Of a stretch of DNA of 64,000 nucleotides, positions 19,732 through 28,065 are shown piece by piece; within the stretch, counting starts at the first letter, position 1, and every line of letters begins with the position of its first letter. The translations under genes were made by a program, and so were the position numbers. Under the pieces are notes generated by a model, which was given only the letters and a program-made list of their open reading frames with translations, did no database searches and was not told the DNA's origin. This DNA is from Bog-532 sp963805255 (lineage in GTDB: Bacteria; Actinomycetota; Actinomycetes; Streptosporangiales; Streptosporangiaceae), in assembly GCA_963805255.1 (NCBI GenBank), contig CAWDTK010000011.1:124001-188000 (forward strand). Reading direction: 5' to 3'.

Positions 19732-20499
19732 ATGCCTGAAGGGGACACCGTTTGGCGGGCGGCGCGTCAGCTTGGCGAGGCACTGGCCGGGCGGGTACTG
19801 ACGCGCAGCGATTTCCGGGTGCCCCGCTTCGCGGTGGCCGACCTGGCGGGCCGGACCGTCACGGAGGCGGTGCCGCGCGGGAAGCACCTGCTCGTCCGCA
19901 CGGACAACGGCCTGACGGTGCACACGCACCTCAAGATGGAAGGCCGATGGCGGATCATTCCTGCCGCCGGGCGGCTGCGGGAGAGTTACCGGATCCGCCT
20001 CATCCTGGCCAACGCCGAATGGCGGGCGGTCGGGTACCAGCTCGGGATCGTCGAGGTGCTGCCCACCGCACAGGAGGAACGGGTCACCGGACATCTCGGC
20101 CCGGACCTGCTCGGTCCCGACTGGGACCAGGCCGAGGCGGTACGGCGGCTACGCGCCGATCCGGAACGTTCCGCCGGGGAGGCCCTGCTCGACCAGCGGA
20201 ATCTCGCCGGGATCGGGAACGTGTACAAATCCGAGGTGCTGTTCCTGCGCGGCATCCGGCCGTGGCGGCCGGTCGGCAGGATCCACGACGTCGACGCGCT
20301 GGTCAGCCTGAGCCACCGGATGCTGCACGCCAACAAGGACCGGGTCAACCGGGTGACGACCGGAGACCAGCGGAGAGGTCACGAGACCTGGGTGTACAGC
20401 CGGCGTGACCGGCCATGCCGGCGCTGCGGCACCCGCATCCGCTGCGCGGAACTTGGCGACCGGATAACCTATTGGTGCCCCACGTGCCAGCCCGGCTAA
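19732..20499 (+). CDS. nei: Fpg/Nei family DNA glycosylase (endonuclease VIII type)
   Basis: 255 residues. Starts MPEGDTVWRAARQL: Pro2 is the catalytic nucleophile and Glu3 the acid, both exposed after Met removal. GKHLLVRTDNGLTVHTHLKMEGRW-type blocks and the helix-two-turn-helix segment LLDQRNLAGIGNVYKSEVLF bind DNA. The C-terminal zinc finger has four cysteines (CRRCGTRIRC… and CPTC). The MPEGDTVW start is typical of the actinobacterial Nei2 group, which excises oxidised pyrimidines and cleaves the abasic site. The upstream spacer is occupied by the minisatellite, so expression signals must lie in or before the array. Confidence 0.92.
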   Translation: MPEGDTVWRAARQLGEALAGRVLTRSDFRVPRFAVADLAGRTVTEAVPRGKHLLVRTDNGLTVHTHLKMEGRWRIIPAAGRLRESYRIRLILANAEWRAVGYQLGIVEVLPTAQEERVTGHLGPDLLGPDWDQAEAVRRLRADPERSAGEALLDQRNLAGIGNVYKSEVLFLRGIRPWRPVGRIHDVDALVSLSHRMLHANKDRVNRVTTGDQRRGHETWVYSRRDRPCRRCGTRIRCAELGDRITYWCPTCQPG

Positions 20500-20637
20500 C
20501 CGCGCCGCCCGCCCGCCCAGCTAGCCGCGGCGTTGTCCACTCCGTCACGGCATTACGCATTCAGCGAACCCGGAACCAGGCCCGGCCAAAGATCAAATCA
20601 GCGTAGGGCAGACTGACAGCATGATAACGGACACGCC

Positions 20638-22659
20638 ATGAGCAAGCAGCTAACGCCCCCGCCGCCGGGCGATAAGCCGTCACCCTCTGCTCCGCCGCCG
20701 CCCCCAACCTGGCGGCACTGGCTGTGGCCCATCGCCCTCGTTGCCGCGCTGGCGCTGTGGATCGTGCTGCCTGCGGCGCACACGATCTCTCGGGTGACGC
20801 TGAACTACTCCCAGTTCCTGCAAGACCTGTCGGCGCACCAGATCAAGACCATTAGCCTGGCGCAGAGCGGGCAGGCGAGCACCGGGACGCTGACGAACGG
20901 GAAAGACTTCACCACCGTTATCCCGAGCCAGGCAGGCTCGTCGTTGCTGAACCAGCTGCAGGCGGCGCATGTCCAGGTGACCGCGGCCCCCACGGGTGCC
21001 TCGTTCGGCTCGGAGGTGCTGTCCTGGGCGATCATCATCTTGCCGCTGCTGTTCTTCGGCTGGCTGTGGTTCCGGCTTTCCCGTAACGCGGCCGGCCAGC
21101 TTCAGGGCGTCATGGGCGTCGGGCGATCGCGGGCCAAGGTGTTCGACGCCGAGCGGCCCACGACCCGGTTTGCCGACGTCGCCGGGTACGAGGGCGCGAA
21201 GCGGGAAATCTCCGAAGTGGTCGACTTCCTCAAGGAGCCCGAACGCTACCGCCAGGTCGGCGCGACCCCGCCGCGCGGCGTGCTCATGGTCGGGCCGCCG
21301 GGAACCGGCAAGACCCTGATCGCCCGGGCCGTGGCCGGCGAGGCGGACGTGCCGTTCTTCTCCGTCGCCGGCTCCAGCTTTGTGGAGCTCTTCGTCGGCG
21401 TCGGCGCCGCCCGCGTCCGCGACCTGTTCAGCGAGGCGCGCAAGCGGGCCCCGGCCATCATCTTCGTGGACGAAATCGACGCGATCGGGCAGCGCCGCTC
21501 CGGCGGCCAGGTCTACGCGTCCAACGACGAGCGCGAGCAGACGCTCAACCAGCTGCTGTCCGAGATGGACGGCTTCGACCCCATCATGGGCATCGTCGTG
21601 CTCGCCGCGACGAACCGTCCCGAGGTGCTGGACCCGGCCCTGCTGCGGCCCGGCCGGTTCGACCGGCAGGTCACGATCCCGCTGCCGAACCTGACCGAGC
21701 GGGCCGCGATTCTCGCCGTGCACTGCCGCGGCAAGCAGCTCGCCCCGGACGTCGACCTGACCGCGGTGGCCCGCGGTACCCCGGGATTCTCCGGCGCCGA
21801 CCTGGCCAACCTGACCAACGAGGCCGCGATCTTCGCGGTCCGCGGCGGGCGCGAGGTGATCACCGCCGCGGACTTCGACGCCGCGCGCGACCGGATCCTG
21901 CTCGGCCGGCGCGAAGACTCGAACGTGCTGCTGCCCGCGGAGAAGCGTTCGGTGTCGGTACACGAGGCGGGCCACGCGATGGTCGCCGCGCTGTCCCCGC
22001 ACGCCGACCCGGTGGCCAAGGTGACGATCCTGCCCGCGGGCCAGGCGCTCGGGGTCACCGAGCAGCTTCCGCTGGTCGAACGGCACCTGTACGCCGAGGA
22101 CTATCTCACCCAGTCGCTCGCGGTCCGCCTGGGCGGCCGCGCGGCCGAGCTGGTCAAGTTCAACCAGGGCTCCACCGGCGCCGCCAACGACCTGGCGTCG
22201 GCCACCGACCTGGCGACCAGGATGGTGCGCGAGTTCGGCCTGTCCCCGGCCATTGGCCCGGTGGGATACCCGCAGGGCGGATCGATGTACCTGGACGGCG
22301 GCGGCCCCGGCCTGTCCAGCAGGCCGTATGCCGAGTCCACCCAGGCCGTCATCGACAAGGAGGTCTCCCGCCTGCTGCGCGAGGCCGAGCAGCAGGCGAT
22401 TGGGCTGCTGCAGGCCCACGAAACCCAGCTCGACCAGCTCGCCGACCTCCTCATCGATCAGGAAACGGTGGGCGGCGAGGAGGTCTACCGGCTGCTGGGC
22501 CTGACCCCGCCTGAGCGCATCGACGACGCCCCGACGGTCGCGCCGCACCGGATTGGGGTCGGCGCCGGCCATCGCGCGGCGGACCAGCACGCACCCGGCC
22601 ACCACGCGCCCGACCACCACGCTGCCGCTCAGCCTCGGGAGAACCGCACCCAGGACTGA
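20638..22659 (+). CDS. ftsH: FtsH-family ATP-dependent zinc metalloprotease
   Basis: 673 residues: a Pro-rich N-terminus, a first helix (LWPIALVAALALWIVLPA), a short external domain, a second helix (LSWAIIILPLLFFGWLWF), and an AAA+ module with Walker A GPPGTGKT, Walker B IIFVDEIDAIG and SRH DPALLRPGRFDRQV. The peptidase has zinc motif HEAGH. It degrades membrane and regulatory proteins at the cytosolic face. The N-terminus and the His-rich C-tail (HAPGHHAPDHHAA) differ from what is usual for the housekeeping FtsH, so this may be a second copy; that is inference. It follows nei without obvious coupling. Confidence 0.93.
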   Translation: MSKQLTPPPPGDKPSPSAPPPPPTWRHWLWPIALVAALALWIVLPAAHTISRVTLNYSQFLQDLSAHQIKTISLAQSGQASTGTLTNGKDFTTVIPSQAGSSLLNQLQAAHVQVTAAPTGASFGSEVLSWAIIILPLLFFGWLWFRLSRNAAGQLQGVMGVGRSRAKVFDAERPTTRFADVAGYEGAKREISEVVDFLKEPERYRQVGATPPRGVLMVGPPGTGKTLIARAVAGEADVPFFSVAGSSFVELFVGVGAARVRDLFSEARKRAPAIIFVDEIDAIGQRRSGGQVYASNDEREQTLNQLLSEMDGFDPIMGIVVLAATNRPEVLDPALLRPGRFDRQVTIPLPNLTERAAILAVHCRGKQLAPDVDLTAVARGTPGFSGADLANLTNEAAIFAVRGGREVITAADFDAARDRILLGRREDSNVLLPAEKRSVSVHEAGHAMVAALSPHADPVAKVTILPAGQALGVTEQLPLVERHLYAEDYLTQSLAVRLGGRAAELVKFNQGSTGAANDLASATDLATRMVREFGLSPAIGPVGYPQGGSMYLDGGGPGLSSRPYAESTQAVIDKEVSRLLREAEQQAIGLLQAHETQLDQLADLLIDQETVGGEEVYRLLGLTPPERIDDAPTVAPHRIGVGAGHRAADQHAPGHHAPDHHAAAQPRENRTQD

Positions 22660-22843
22660 CCGCAGCACGACGAAGGCGAGCGCGAGCGAGCCGAACACCC
22701 GGGGCCCGGCGGGGACCACCGTCAGCCACGGCGGTGCGCTGGGAGCGGCACTGGGGCGGCCGTGCCCCATGCGGCGGCCGGCGCACCGGCTCCGGAATGG
22801 GCTCCTCCCGGCTAACTCCCGTCCTGTGGCCAGGGGGCCTTCA

Positions 22844-23686
22844 TCATGCTCCGCGCCTGGTCCCCACAACCACGATGGCGTTCAGGTCCCGGCTGGCCGT
22901 CGCGCGCGCGATCAGCCCGTGCGCGGCGAAGGCCTCGACGGCGTGCGGCGCCTGGCGGTCGCTGACCTCGCTCAGCAGGCAGCCGCCCGGCGCGAGCCAT
23001 TGCGGGGCGCCGGCGGCCACCCGGCGCAGCAGATCCAGCCCGTCCCCGCCACCGTCGAGCGCCGCCCGCGGCTCGTACAGCCGGGCCTCCGGTGGCAGCA
23101 GCGCGATCTGTCCGGCCGGGATGTAGGGGACGTTGGCGGTCAGGATGGCGACGCGGCCGCGCAGCCCGTGCGGGAGCGGATCGTACAGATCCCCCGCATA
23201 CACCTGGCCGCCCGTGGCGGCCAGGTTGCGCCGGGCGCACCGCACCGCGGCGGGATCCACGTCGGCGGCGTGCAGTTCGGCCGGGTCCAGGGCCGCCGCC
23301 ACCGCGGCGCCCACCGCGCCCGAACCGCAGCACAGGTCGAGGACGACGGCCGGCTCCCCGGGCCGGACCGCCTGCCAGCCGAGCGTGATCGCGGTGCGGG
23401 CGAGAAATTCGGTGCGCCGGCGCGGCACGAAGACCCCGGGGTCCACGGCCACCCGCAGCCCGCAGAACTCGGCCCAGCCGAGGACATGCTCCAGGGGCAG
23501 CCCGGCGACGCGCTGCTCGACCATGGCGGTGAGGTCGTCCGGGGTCTGCGCGGAGGAGACGAGCAGTTGGGCCTCATCCTCGGCGAACACGCAGCCCGCG
23601 GCGTGCAGCGCGCTGACGATCGGCGGAAGATCAGCAGGGGAAAACGAAGCGGCCAAGGGAGCCTTCCGGGCGCTGGAAGCAGTCAC
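22844..23686 (-). CDS. HemK/PrmC-related putative N5-glutamine methyltransferase
   Basis: 280 residues. An N-terminal helical domain is followed by a Rossmann SAM-methyltransferase: VDPGVFVPRRRTEFLARTAI, motif I VLDLCCGSGAVG, and the active-site tetrapeptide NVPY (ILTANVPYIPAG) where PrmC has NPPY. A NVPY-bearing HemK paralogue of unknown substrate is known from actinobacteria alongside true PrmC. Preceded by CTTCC-rich sequence on the plus strand. Its 3' end faces the FtsH gene. Cytosolic. Confidence 0.85.
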   Translation of the reverse strand: MTASSARKAPLAASFSPADLPPIVSALHAAGCVFAEDEAQLLVSSAQTPDDLTAMVEQRVAGLPLEHVLGWAEFCGLRVAVDPGVFVPRRRTEFLARTAITLGWQAVRPGEPAVVLDLCCGSGAVGAAVAAALDPAELHAADVDPAAVRCARRNLAATGGQVYAGDLYDPLPHGLRGRVAILTANVPYIPAGQIALLPPEARLYEPRAALDGGGDGLDLLRRVAAGAPQWLAPGGCLLSEVSDRQAPHAVEAFAAHGLIARATASRDLNAIVVVGTRRGA

Positions 23687-23767
23687 ACTACCCGACCCCC
23701 CGCCGCAGGGTGACGCCCTGAGCTGAACGCCGGACCGCCTGGGTGATCACGCAGGTAGGTTGAGCGC

Positions 23768-24151
23768 ATGGATGAGAACCGGGCACGGCGGGTCGCCGAC
23801 GCTCTGCGGGATCGCGGGATCGACGCGCACCTGGAAAAGGGCGGCATCGGCAGCTACGGGGTACGCGTCACCCTCAGCGGCGGCCGCGAGGCGATCTGGG
23901 GCAAGGAAGGCACCGCATCGCTGGAGGCCGAGGTGCTGCTCGACGGGGAACTGGTGGGCTTCGTCCCCGAGATCCCCGGTTCCGGGGACTTCAGCGATGA
24001 GCAGGTCGTGGACGCGATCGCGCGAGCCGACTACACCCAGCCTGAAGGGCGCGAGCAGCCCACGGCCCCGCCGGACGGACCGCCGCTGCAGCGCGAGGGG
24101 GGCCTGTTCCGCCGCTTCCGCGAGGGCTTCCGCTACGACTCCGAATCGTAA
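23768..24151 (+). CDS. Small conserved-looking protein of unknown function
   Basis: 127 residues. An N-terminal αβ domain (MDENRARRVADALRDRGIDA, GGIGSYGVRVTLSGGREAIW) is followed by a basic C-terminal tip, GGLFRRFREGFRYDSES. No signal peptide or helix. The codon pattern and start look genuine. Near the C-terminus CGACTCCGAATCGTAACC and a similar GAGTCGTAACCACC follow in tandem after the stop. Not recognised. Confidence 0.65.
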   Translation: MDENRARRVADALRDRGIDAHLEKGGIGSYGVRVTLSGGREAIWGKEGTASLEAEVLLDGELVGFVPEIPGSGDFSDEQVVDAIARADYTQPEGREQPTAPPDGPPLQREGGLFRRFREGFRYDSES

Positions 24152-24277
24152 CCGGCGGCCTCCGCCGAGTCGTAACCACCGGTCGCCGAAGGTTTACGCC
24201 AGAGATTTACGCATCTTTCGCCCGGAAACGGCGATGTGTGGTTTGAAACTGGCTGGAATCTGGCGGAAACTAATGTT

Positions 24278-25042
24278 GTGAATCGTCGTACGTTGCTCAC
24301 AGGAGTGGGATTGCTCGCCGCCGGCGGTGCCGCCGGGACCGCGACCGGGCTGGCGGCCGAGCCGGCTATCACGGCCGAAGGCCCGACGGCGCGAACGGCA
24401 AGCCCGACCGGGTCGGCCGCGTGCGCGGCGACGGTAACGTTCCGGACCGCGCCGTCCGCCCGGTTCGTCGCCCTCACCATCGATGACGGCCCGACCAGGC
24501 AGTGGACGCCGCAGGTGCTCCAGATCTTGCGGCGGCGGGACGCGAAGGCGACGTTCTTCCTGGTCGGCAGCCGGGCACAGGCCTATCCCGGCGCCGTGTC
24601 CCGGGCCATGGACGCGGGTCACGAAGTGGCGAATCACACCTGGGCGCACAGCGACCTTACCCAGCACGACGAGGCGTTCGACCGGGCCAGCCTGGAACGC
24701 ACCCACGAGCTGCTGACCCGGCTGTCCGGCCGGGCGCCCACGCTGTGCCGGCCACCGTACGGCCGTATCGACAGCGTCGGACTGGCCGTGTGCGCGAGCC
24801 TGCATTACGAGGTCATGCTGTGGTCGGAGGGGGTCACCGGCGGCAATGCGCGCGTCGACGTCGACGAGACACTGCGGCGGGCCTCTCCCGGCAGCATAGT
24901 GCTCGCCCACGACGGCGGCCCCCAGCCGAACGCCACCCTCATGCAGCAACTCGATCGCCTCGTCGGGTCGATGACCGACGCCGGGTACACCTTTGTGACG
25001 GTGAGCGAGCTGCTGGCCGCCCAGGCGCCCGGCCAGCGATGA
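24278..25042 (+). CDS. Tat-exported polysaccharide deacetylase (NodB domain)
   Basis: 254 residues. The GTG start gives VNRRTLLTGVGLLAAGGAAG, a twin-arginine-like signal. The NodB domain has TIDDGPT (metal Asp, catalytic Asp), HEVANHTWAHSD (the H…H metal pair), RPPYGRID and an LAHDGG-type end segment. These enzymes remove N-acetyl or O-acetyl groups from glycans such as peptidoglycan or chitin oligomers. Expected outside the membrane. The longer frame from 24236 adds 14 residues ahead of the signal and is less likely. Confidence 0.88.
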   Translation: MNRRTLLTGVGLLAAGGAAGTATGLAAEPAITAEGPTARTASPTGSAACAATVTFRTAPSARFVALTIDDGPTRQWTPQVLQILRRRDAKATFFLVGSRAQAYPGAVSRAMDAGHEVANHTWAHSDLTQHDEAFDRASLERTHELLTRLSGRAPTLCRPPYGRIDSVGLAVCASLHYEVMLWSEGVTGGNARVDVDETLRRASPGSIVLAHDGGPQPNATLMQQLDRLVGSMTDAGYTFVTVSELLAAQAPGQR

Positions 25043-25304
25043 GTTTGGGCTGCCCAGGTGGTCACACCCTCGGCCGGCATCACCTTGCCCGCGGCCGCCG
25101 GGCACCGGACACCCGGCCGGTCTGTCATTGTGACCCTCCCGCCCAGGCCCGAACATCAGGCCGGCCCGACGGCCGTTCCCGGCAGGACCTTCTCCCCTAT
25201 CGGCCGCCCGGAAATTAGCCTGAGCTGGTGTATCTGGCGAGACGGCATACACCGGCGGACAGGCCGGCCCGCCTCAGATCACGGCGAAGGAGCGGTGATT
25301 CGTT

Positions 25305-26927
25305 ATGGCCTCAGTTTCTTACACGCCAATGACACCCCTGTCATTCCTGGCACGGTCGGCTCGCGTGTGGCCGGAAAAGACCGCCGTGATCTACGGCCGC
25401 CGGCGCCTCACCTACACCGGACTGGCCGCCGAGGTCACCCGGGTGGCCCGCGCGCTGCGGGCCGCCGGCGTCGAACCCGGCGACCGGGTGGCTTACCTGC
25501 TGCCTAACCTGCCCGAGATGCTCATTGCCCATTTCGCGGTGCCACTGGCGGGCGGGGTGCTGGTGGCGATGAATACCCGGCTTACCGCGGAAGAGATGTC
25601 ATATATCTTGCGCCATTCGGGCGCGAAGCTCTTTGTTGCCGACGCCGCGCTGCTGCCCACGGCCCTGGCCGCCGCGAAGGACCTGGACACGGTCGGTCAG
25701 CTGGTGGTGGCCGAAGATAGCGAGATCGAGCCCGCGGGCGCCGACCTGGGCGCCGACCCGCGGCTGGTGAGCTACGCCGAGTTTCTCAGCCGGGCCTCCG
25801 GGGATCCGCTTCCCTGGTCGGTCGAGGACGAGATGACCCCTATCTCGATCAATTACACGTCCGGCACCACCGGGCTCCCGAAGGGCGCCATTTACACCCA
25901 CCGGGGCGCCTACCTGAACTCGTTCGCCCAGATCGTCCATTCCCGGCACGACGAGAACAGCGTTTACCTATGGACGTTGCCCATGTTCCACTGCAACGGC
26001 TGGTGCACTCCCTGGGCCATCACCGCCATCGGCGGCACGCACGTGTGCCTGCGCGAGGTGCGCGGCGACGCGATCTGGGCGCAGCTACGCGAGCATGGCG
26101 TCAGCCACCTCAACGCGGCACCGACGGTCGTGACCACCATCCTGAACGCGGCCGAGGCCGGGCTGCTGACCCGGCCGGTTCTGATCACCACGGCCGGTGC
26201 GCCGCCGAGCCCCACGACGCTCGCGCAAATGGAGCGCATGGGGTTCAGCATCGTGCACGTCTACGGGCTGACGGAGACCTACGGGCCGAATACCGTCTGC
26301 CAGTACCAGCCGGAATGGGCTGACCTGGGCGCCGAGCAACGCGCGGTGCTGCAGTCCCGGCAGGGCGTCAGCATGATCCAGGCCGAGAACGTGCGGGTCG
26401 TGGATGACGCGATGGCTGACGTCCCTGCCGACGGCACCACCATGGGCGAGATCGTCATGCGCGGCAACACCGTCATGACCGGCTATTACCTCGATGCGGA
26501 CGCCACCGCCGAGGCGTTCCGCGGTGGCTGGTTCCACAGCGGGGACCTCGGCGTGATGTACCCCGACGGGTACATCGAACTGCGCGACCGGGCCAAGGAC
26601 ATCGTCATCTCCGGCGGGGAAAACATCTCGACGATCGAGGTAGAGCAGGCCCTCATGAGCCACCCCTGCGTTCTCGAGGTGGCGGTCGTAGGGGTGCCCG
26701 ACGAAAGGTGGGGCGAGCGCCCCAAGGCGTTCGTCGTGCTGCGCCCCGCCACCAACGCTACCCCGGACGAGCTGATGGCCCACGTGCGGACGAAGATCGC
26801 CCGCTACAAGGCGCCGCGCGACATCGACATCACCGTGGAGCTGCCGAAGACCCCGACCGGAAAGATCCAGAAGTTCCTGCTGCGCGACGCGGAATGGGCT
26901 GGTCACACGAACCGCGTACACGGCTAG
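25305..26927 (+). CDS. Long/medium-chain acyl-CoA ligase (AMP-forming)
   Basis: 540 residues of the ANL superfamily. P-loop-like motif YTSGTTGLPKGAIYTHRG (about residue 184), YGLTETYGPNT (A5), HSGDLGVMYPDGYIELRDRA (A7/A8 hinge) and the catalytic Lys in PTGKIQKFLLRD near the C-terminus. It activates a carboxylic acid to acyl-AMP, then the CoA thioester. Fatty acid is likely, but length preference cannot be read. ATG at 25305 is preceded by GAAGGAG. Apparently monocistronic. Confidence 0.93.
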   Translation: MASVSYTPMTPLSFLARSARVWPEKTAVIYGRRRLTYTGLAAEVTRVARALRAAGVEPGDRVAYLLPNLPEMLIAHFAVPLAGGVLVAMNTRLTAEEMSYILRHSGAKLFVADAALLPTALAAAKDLDTVGQLVVAEDSEIEPAGADLGADPRLVSYAEFLSRASGDPLPWSVEDEMTPISINYTSGTTGLPKGAIYTHRGAYLNSFAQIVHSRHDENSVYLWTLPMFHCNGWCTPWAITAIGGTHVCLREVRGDAIWAQLREHGVSHLNAAPTVVTTILNAAEAGLLTRPVLITTAGAPPSPTTLAQMERMGFSIVHVYGLTETYGPNTVCQYQPEWADLGAEQRAVLQSRQGVSMIQAENVRVVDDAMADVPADGTTMGEIVMRGNTVMTGYYLDADATAEAFRGGWFHSGDLGVMYPDGYIELRDRAKDIVISGGENISTIEVEQALMSHPCVLEVAVVGVPDERWGERPKAFVVLRPATNATPDELMAHVRTKIARYKAPRDIDITVELPKTPTGKIQKFLLRDAEWAGHTNRVHG

Positions 26928-26975
26928 CACCCCCACTCGCAGGCGCGGGTCCTGTCGCCTGCGACGACCTGCCGA

Positions 26976-27047
26976 GTCGTTCGCCCGGCTCGCCCGGCCA
27001 GTTGTCCGGCGGGTCGTTCGCCCGGCTCGCCCGGCCAGTTGTCCGGC
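26976..27047. repeat. 35-bp direct repeat, two copies
   Basis: GTCGTTCGCCCGGCTCGCCC… (35 bp) at 26976-27010 recurs exactly at 27013-27047, just after the acyl-CoA ligase. No encoded function seen. Confidence 0.9.
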
Positions 27048-27380
27048 CAAGTATTCGATTTTTCCTTTAATCGTCACTAATTCGGCATGCCATGATAATG
27101 TGGATCTACAACTTGAGATGAGATGAACGCGCGATGCCTTTCAGGTCACCCCCGTCACGAAGGGTGTCTAGTGCTACACAATCCGAGATCGCCATCAACC
27201 GTGTGATCGCTGACAGGGGAAGCGCCGACCAGCTCGCTCACGCCGACCCCGCCCTCCGCGTCGCCTGCCCCTCCTGCGAAGCACTCAGCCATCAGCGGTG
27301 CCTGGAGCGAGACCCCAAGCATTACGTCACGCCGCACGCCGCGCGTACCGCGCTCGTCACGCGCGCCGCCCCCTAGGCGT

Positions 27381-27476
27381 CAAGCGGTGCACAAGATCCT
27401 CACCCATCCCGCCTACGCGGGTGCCTACCAAGCGGTGCACAAGATCCTCACCCATCCCGCCTACGCGGGTGCCTAC
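27381..27476. repeat. 48-bp perfect tandem duplication
   Basis: Two copies (27381-27428, 27429-27476) starting CAAGCGGTGCACAAGATCCT. Each encodes QAVHKILTHPAYAGAY in the recombinase frame, so the duplication keeps phase. Confidence 0.95.
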
Positions 27477-27830
27477 GTCTACGGCCGCACCCGCGGCGAG
27501 CACTACATCGACGCATCCGGGACCCGGCCGGCAAGCGGCCGGTGGTATGCAGGCCAGAAGACTGGCAGGTCTTGCTGACCGCCATCATTCCGGCTACATC
27601 GACTGGGACACCTACCTCGCCAGCACCGCCTGGCTGGCGGCCAACATGGCCCCCGTCCGCGGCGCCGACGGGACCGGCGCGACCCGGGAGGGCTGCGCGC
27701 TGCTGCCGGGCCTGGCGATCTGCGGGATCTGCGGGCGGCTCGGCGTGCCAGATGACCCGCCTGCTCGGCGGCAGCTTCCATGTACTGACCGCACTCGAAG
27801 CCATTGTCTGTCAGCGACCGTCTAATACCG
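27381..27830 (+). pseudogene. Large serine recombinase fragment, frameshifted
   Basis: Encodes VHKILTHPAYAGAYVYGRTR, the start of the recombinase domain of large serine recombinases. After a frame change near 27540 come DRHHSGYIDWDTYLAS, AANMAPVRG and REGCALLPGLAICGICGRLG, the linker and the first half of the zinc β-ribbon. The catalytic Ser domain and the C-terminal coiled coil are missing, and a 48-bp duplication repeats HKILTHPAYAGAY in frame. A dead relic. Short frames from 27134 to 27375 upstream are not convincing. Confidence 0.7.
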
Positions 27831-28033
27831 GCGCTGTTCGTCAGCGGCGCCCGGAACACGGCCACCTCGGTATCTAATACCGGCGCTGTTTCGTCAGCGG
27901 CGCCCGGAACACGATCACCTCGGTATCTAATACCGGCGCTGTTTCGTCAGCGGCGCCCGGAACACGATCACCTCGGTATCTAATACCGGCGCTGTTTCGT
28001 CAGCGGCGCCCGGAACACGATCACCTCGGTATC
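27823..28033. repeat. 53-bp tandem repeats, four copies, hairpin-forming
   Basis: Unit of 53 bp starting TAATACCGGCGCTGTTTCGT; the first copy is 52 bp with small changes. Each unit can form two hairpins: GGTAT-CTA-ATACC across the unit joint, and GGCGCTG-TTTCGT-CAGCGGCGCC. No spacers, so not CRISPR. The array ends 32 bp from the 3' end of the STAND gene. Confidence 0.95.
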
Positions 28034-28065
28034 TCCGCCGCCATCGCGTTCCTCATCTGGCGGGG

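Noticed and set aside
27823..28033. Possible CRISPR array
   Set aside because: Units are contiguous 53-bp tandem copies with no unique spacers and no cas genes nearby. The 14-bp and 15-bp arrays were rejected for the same reason.
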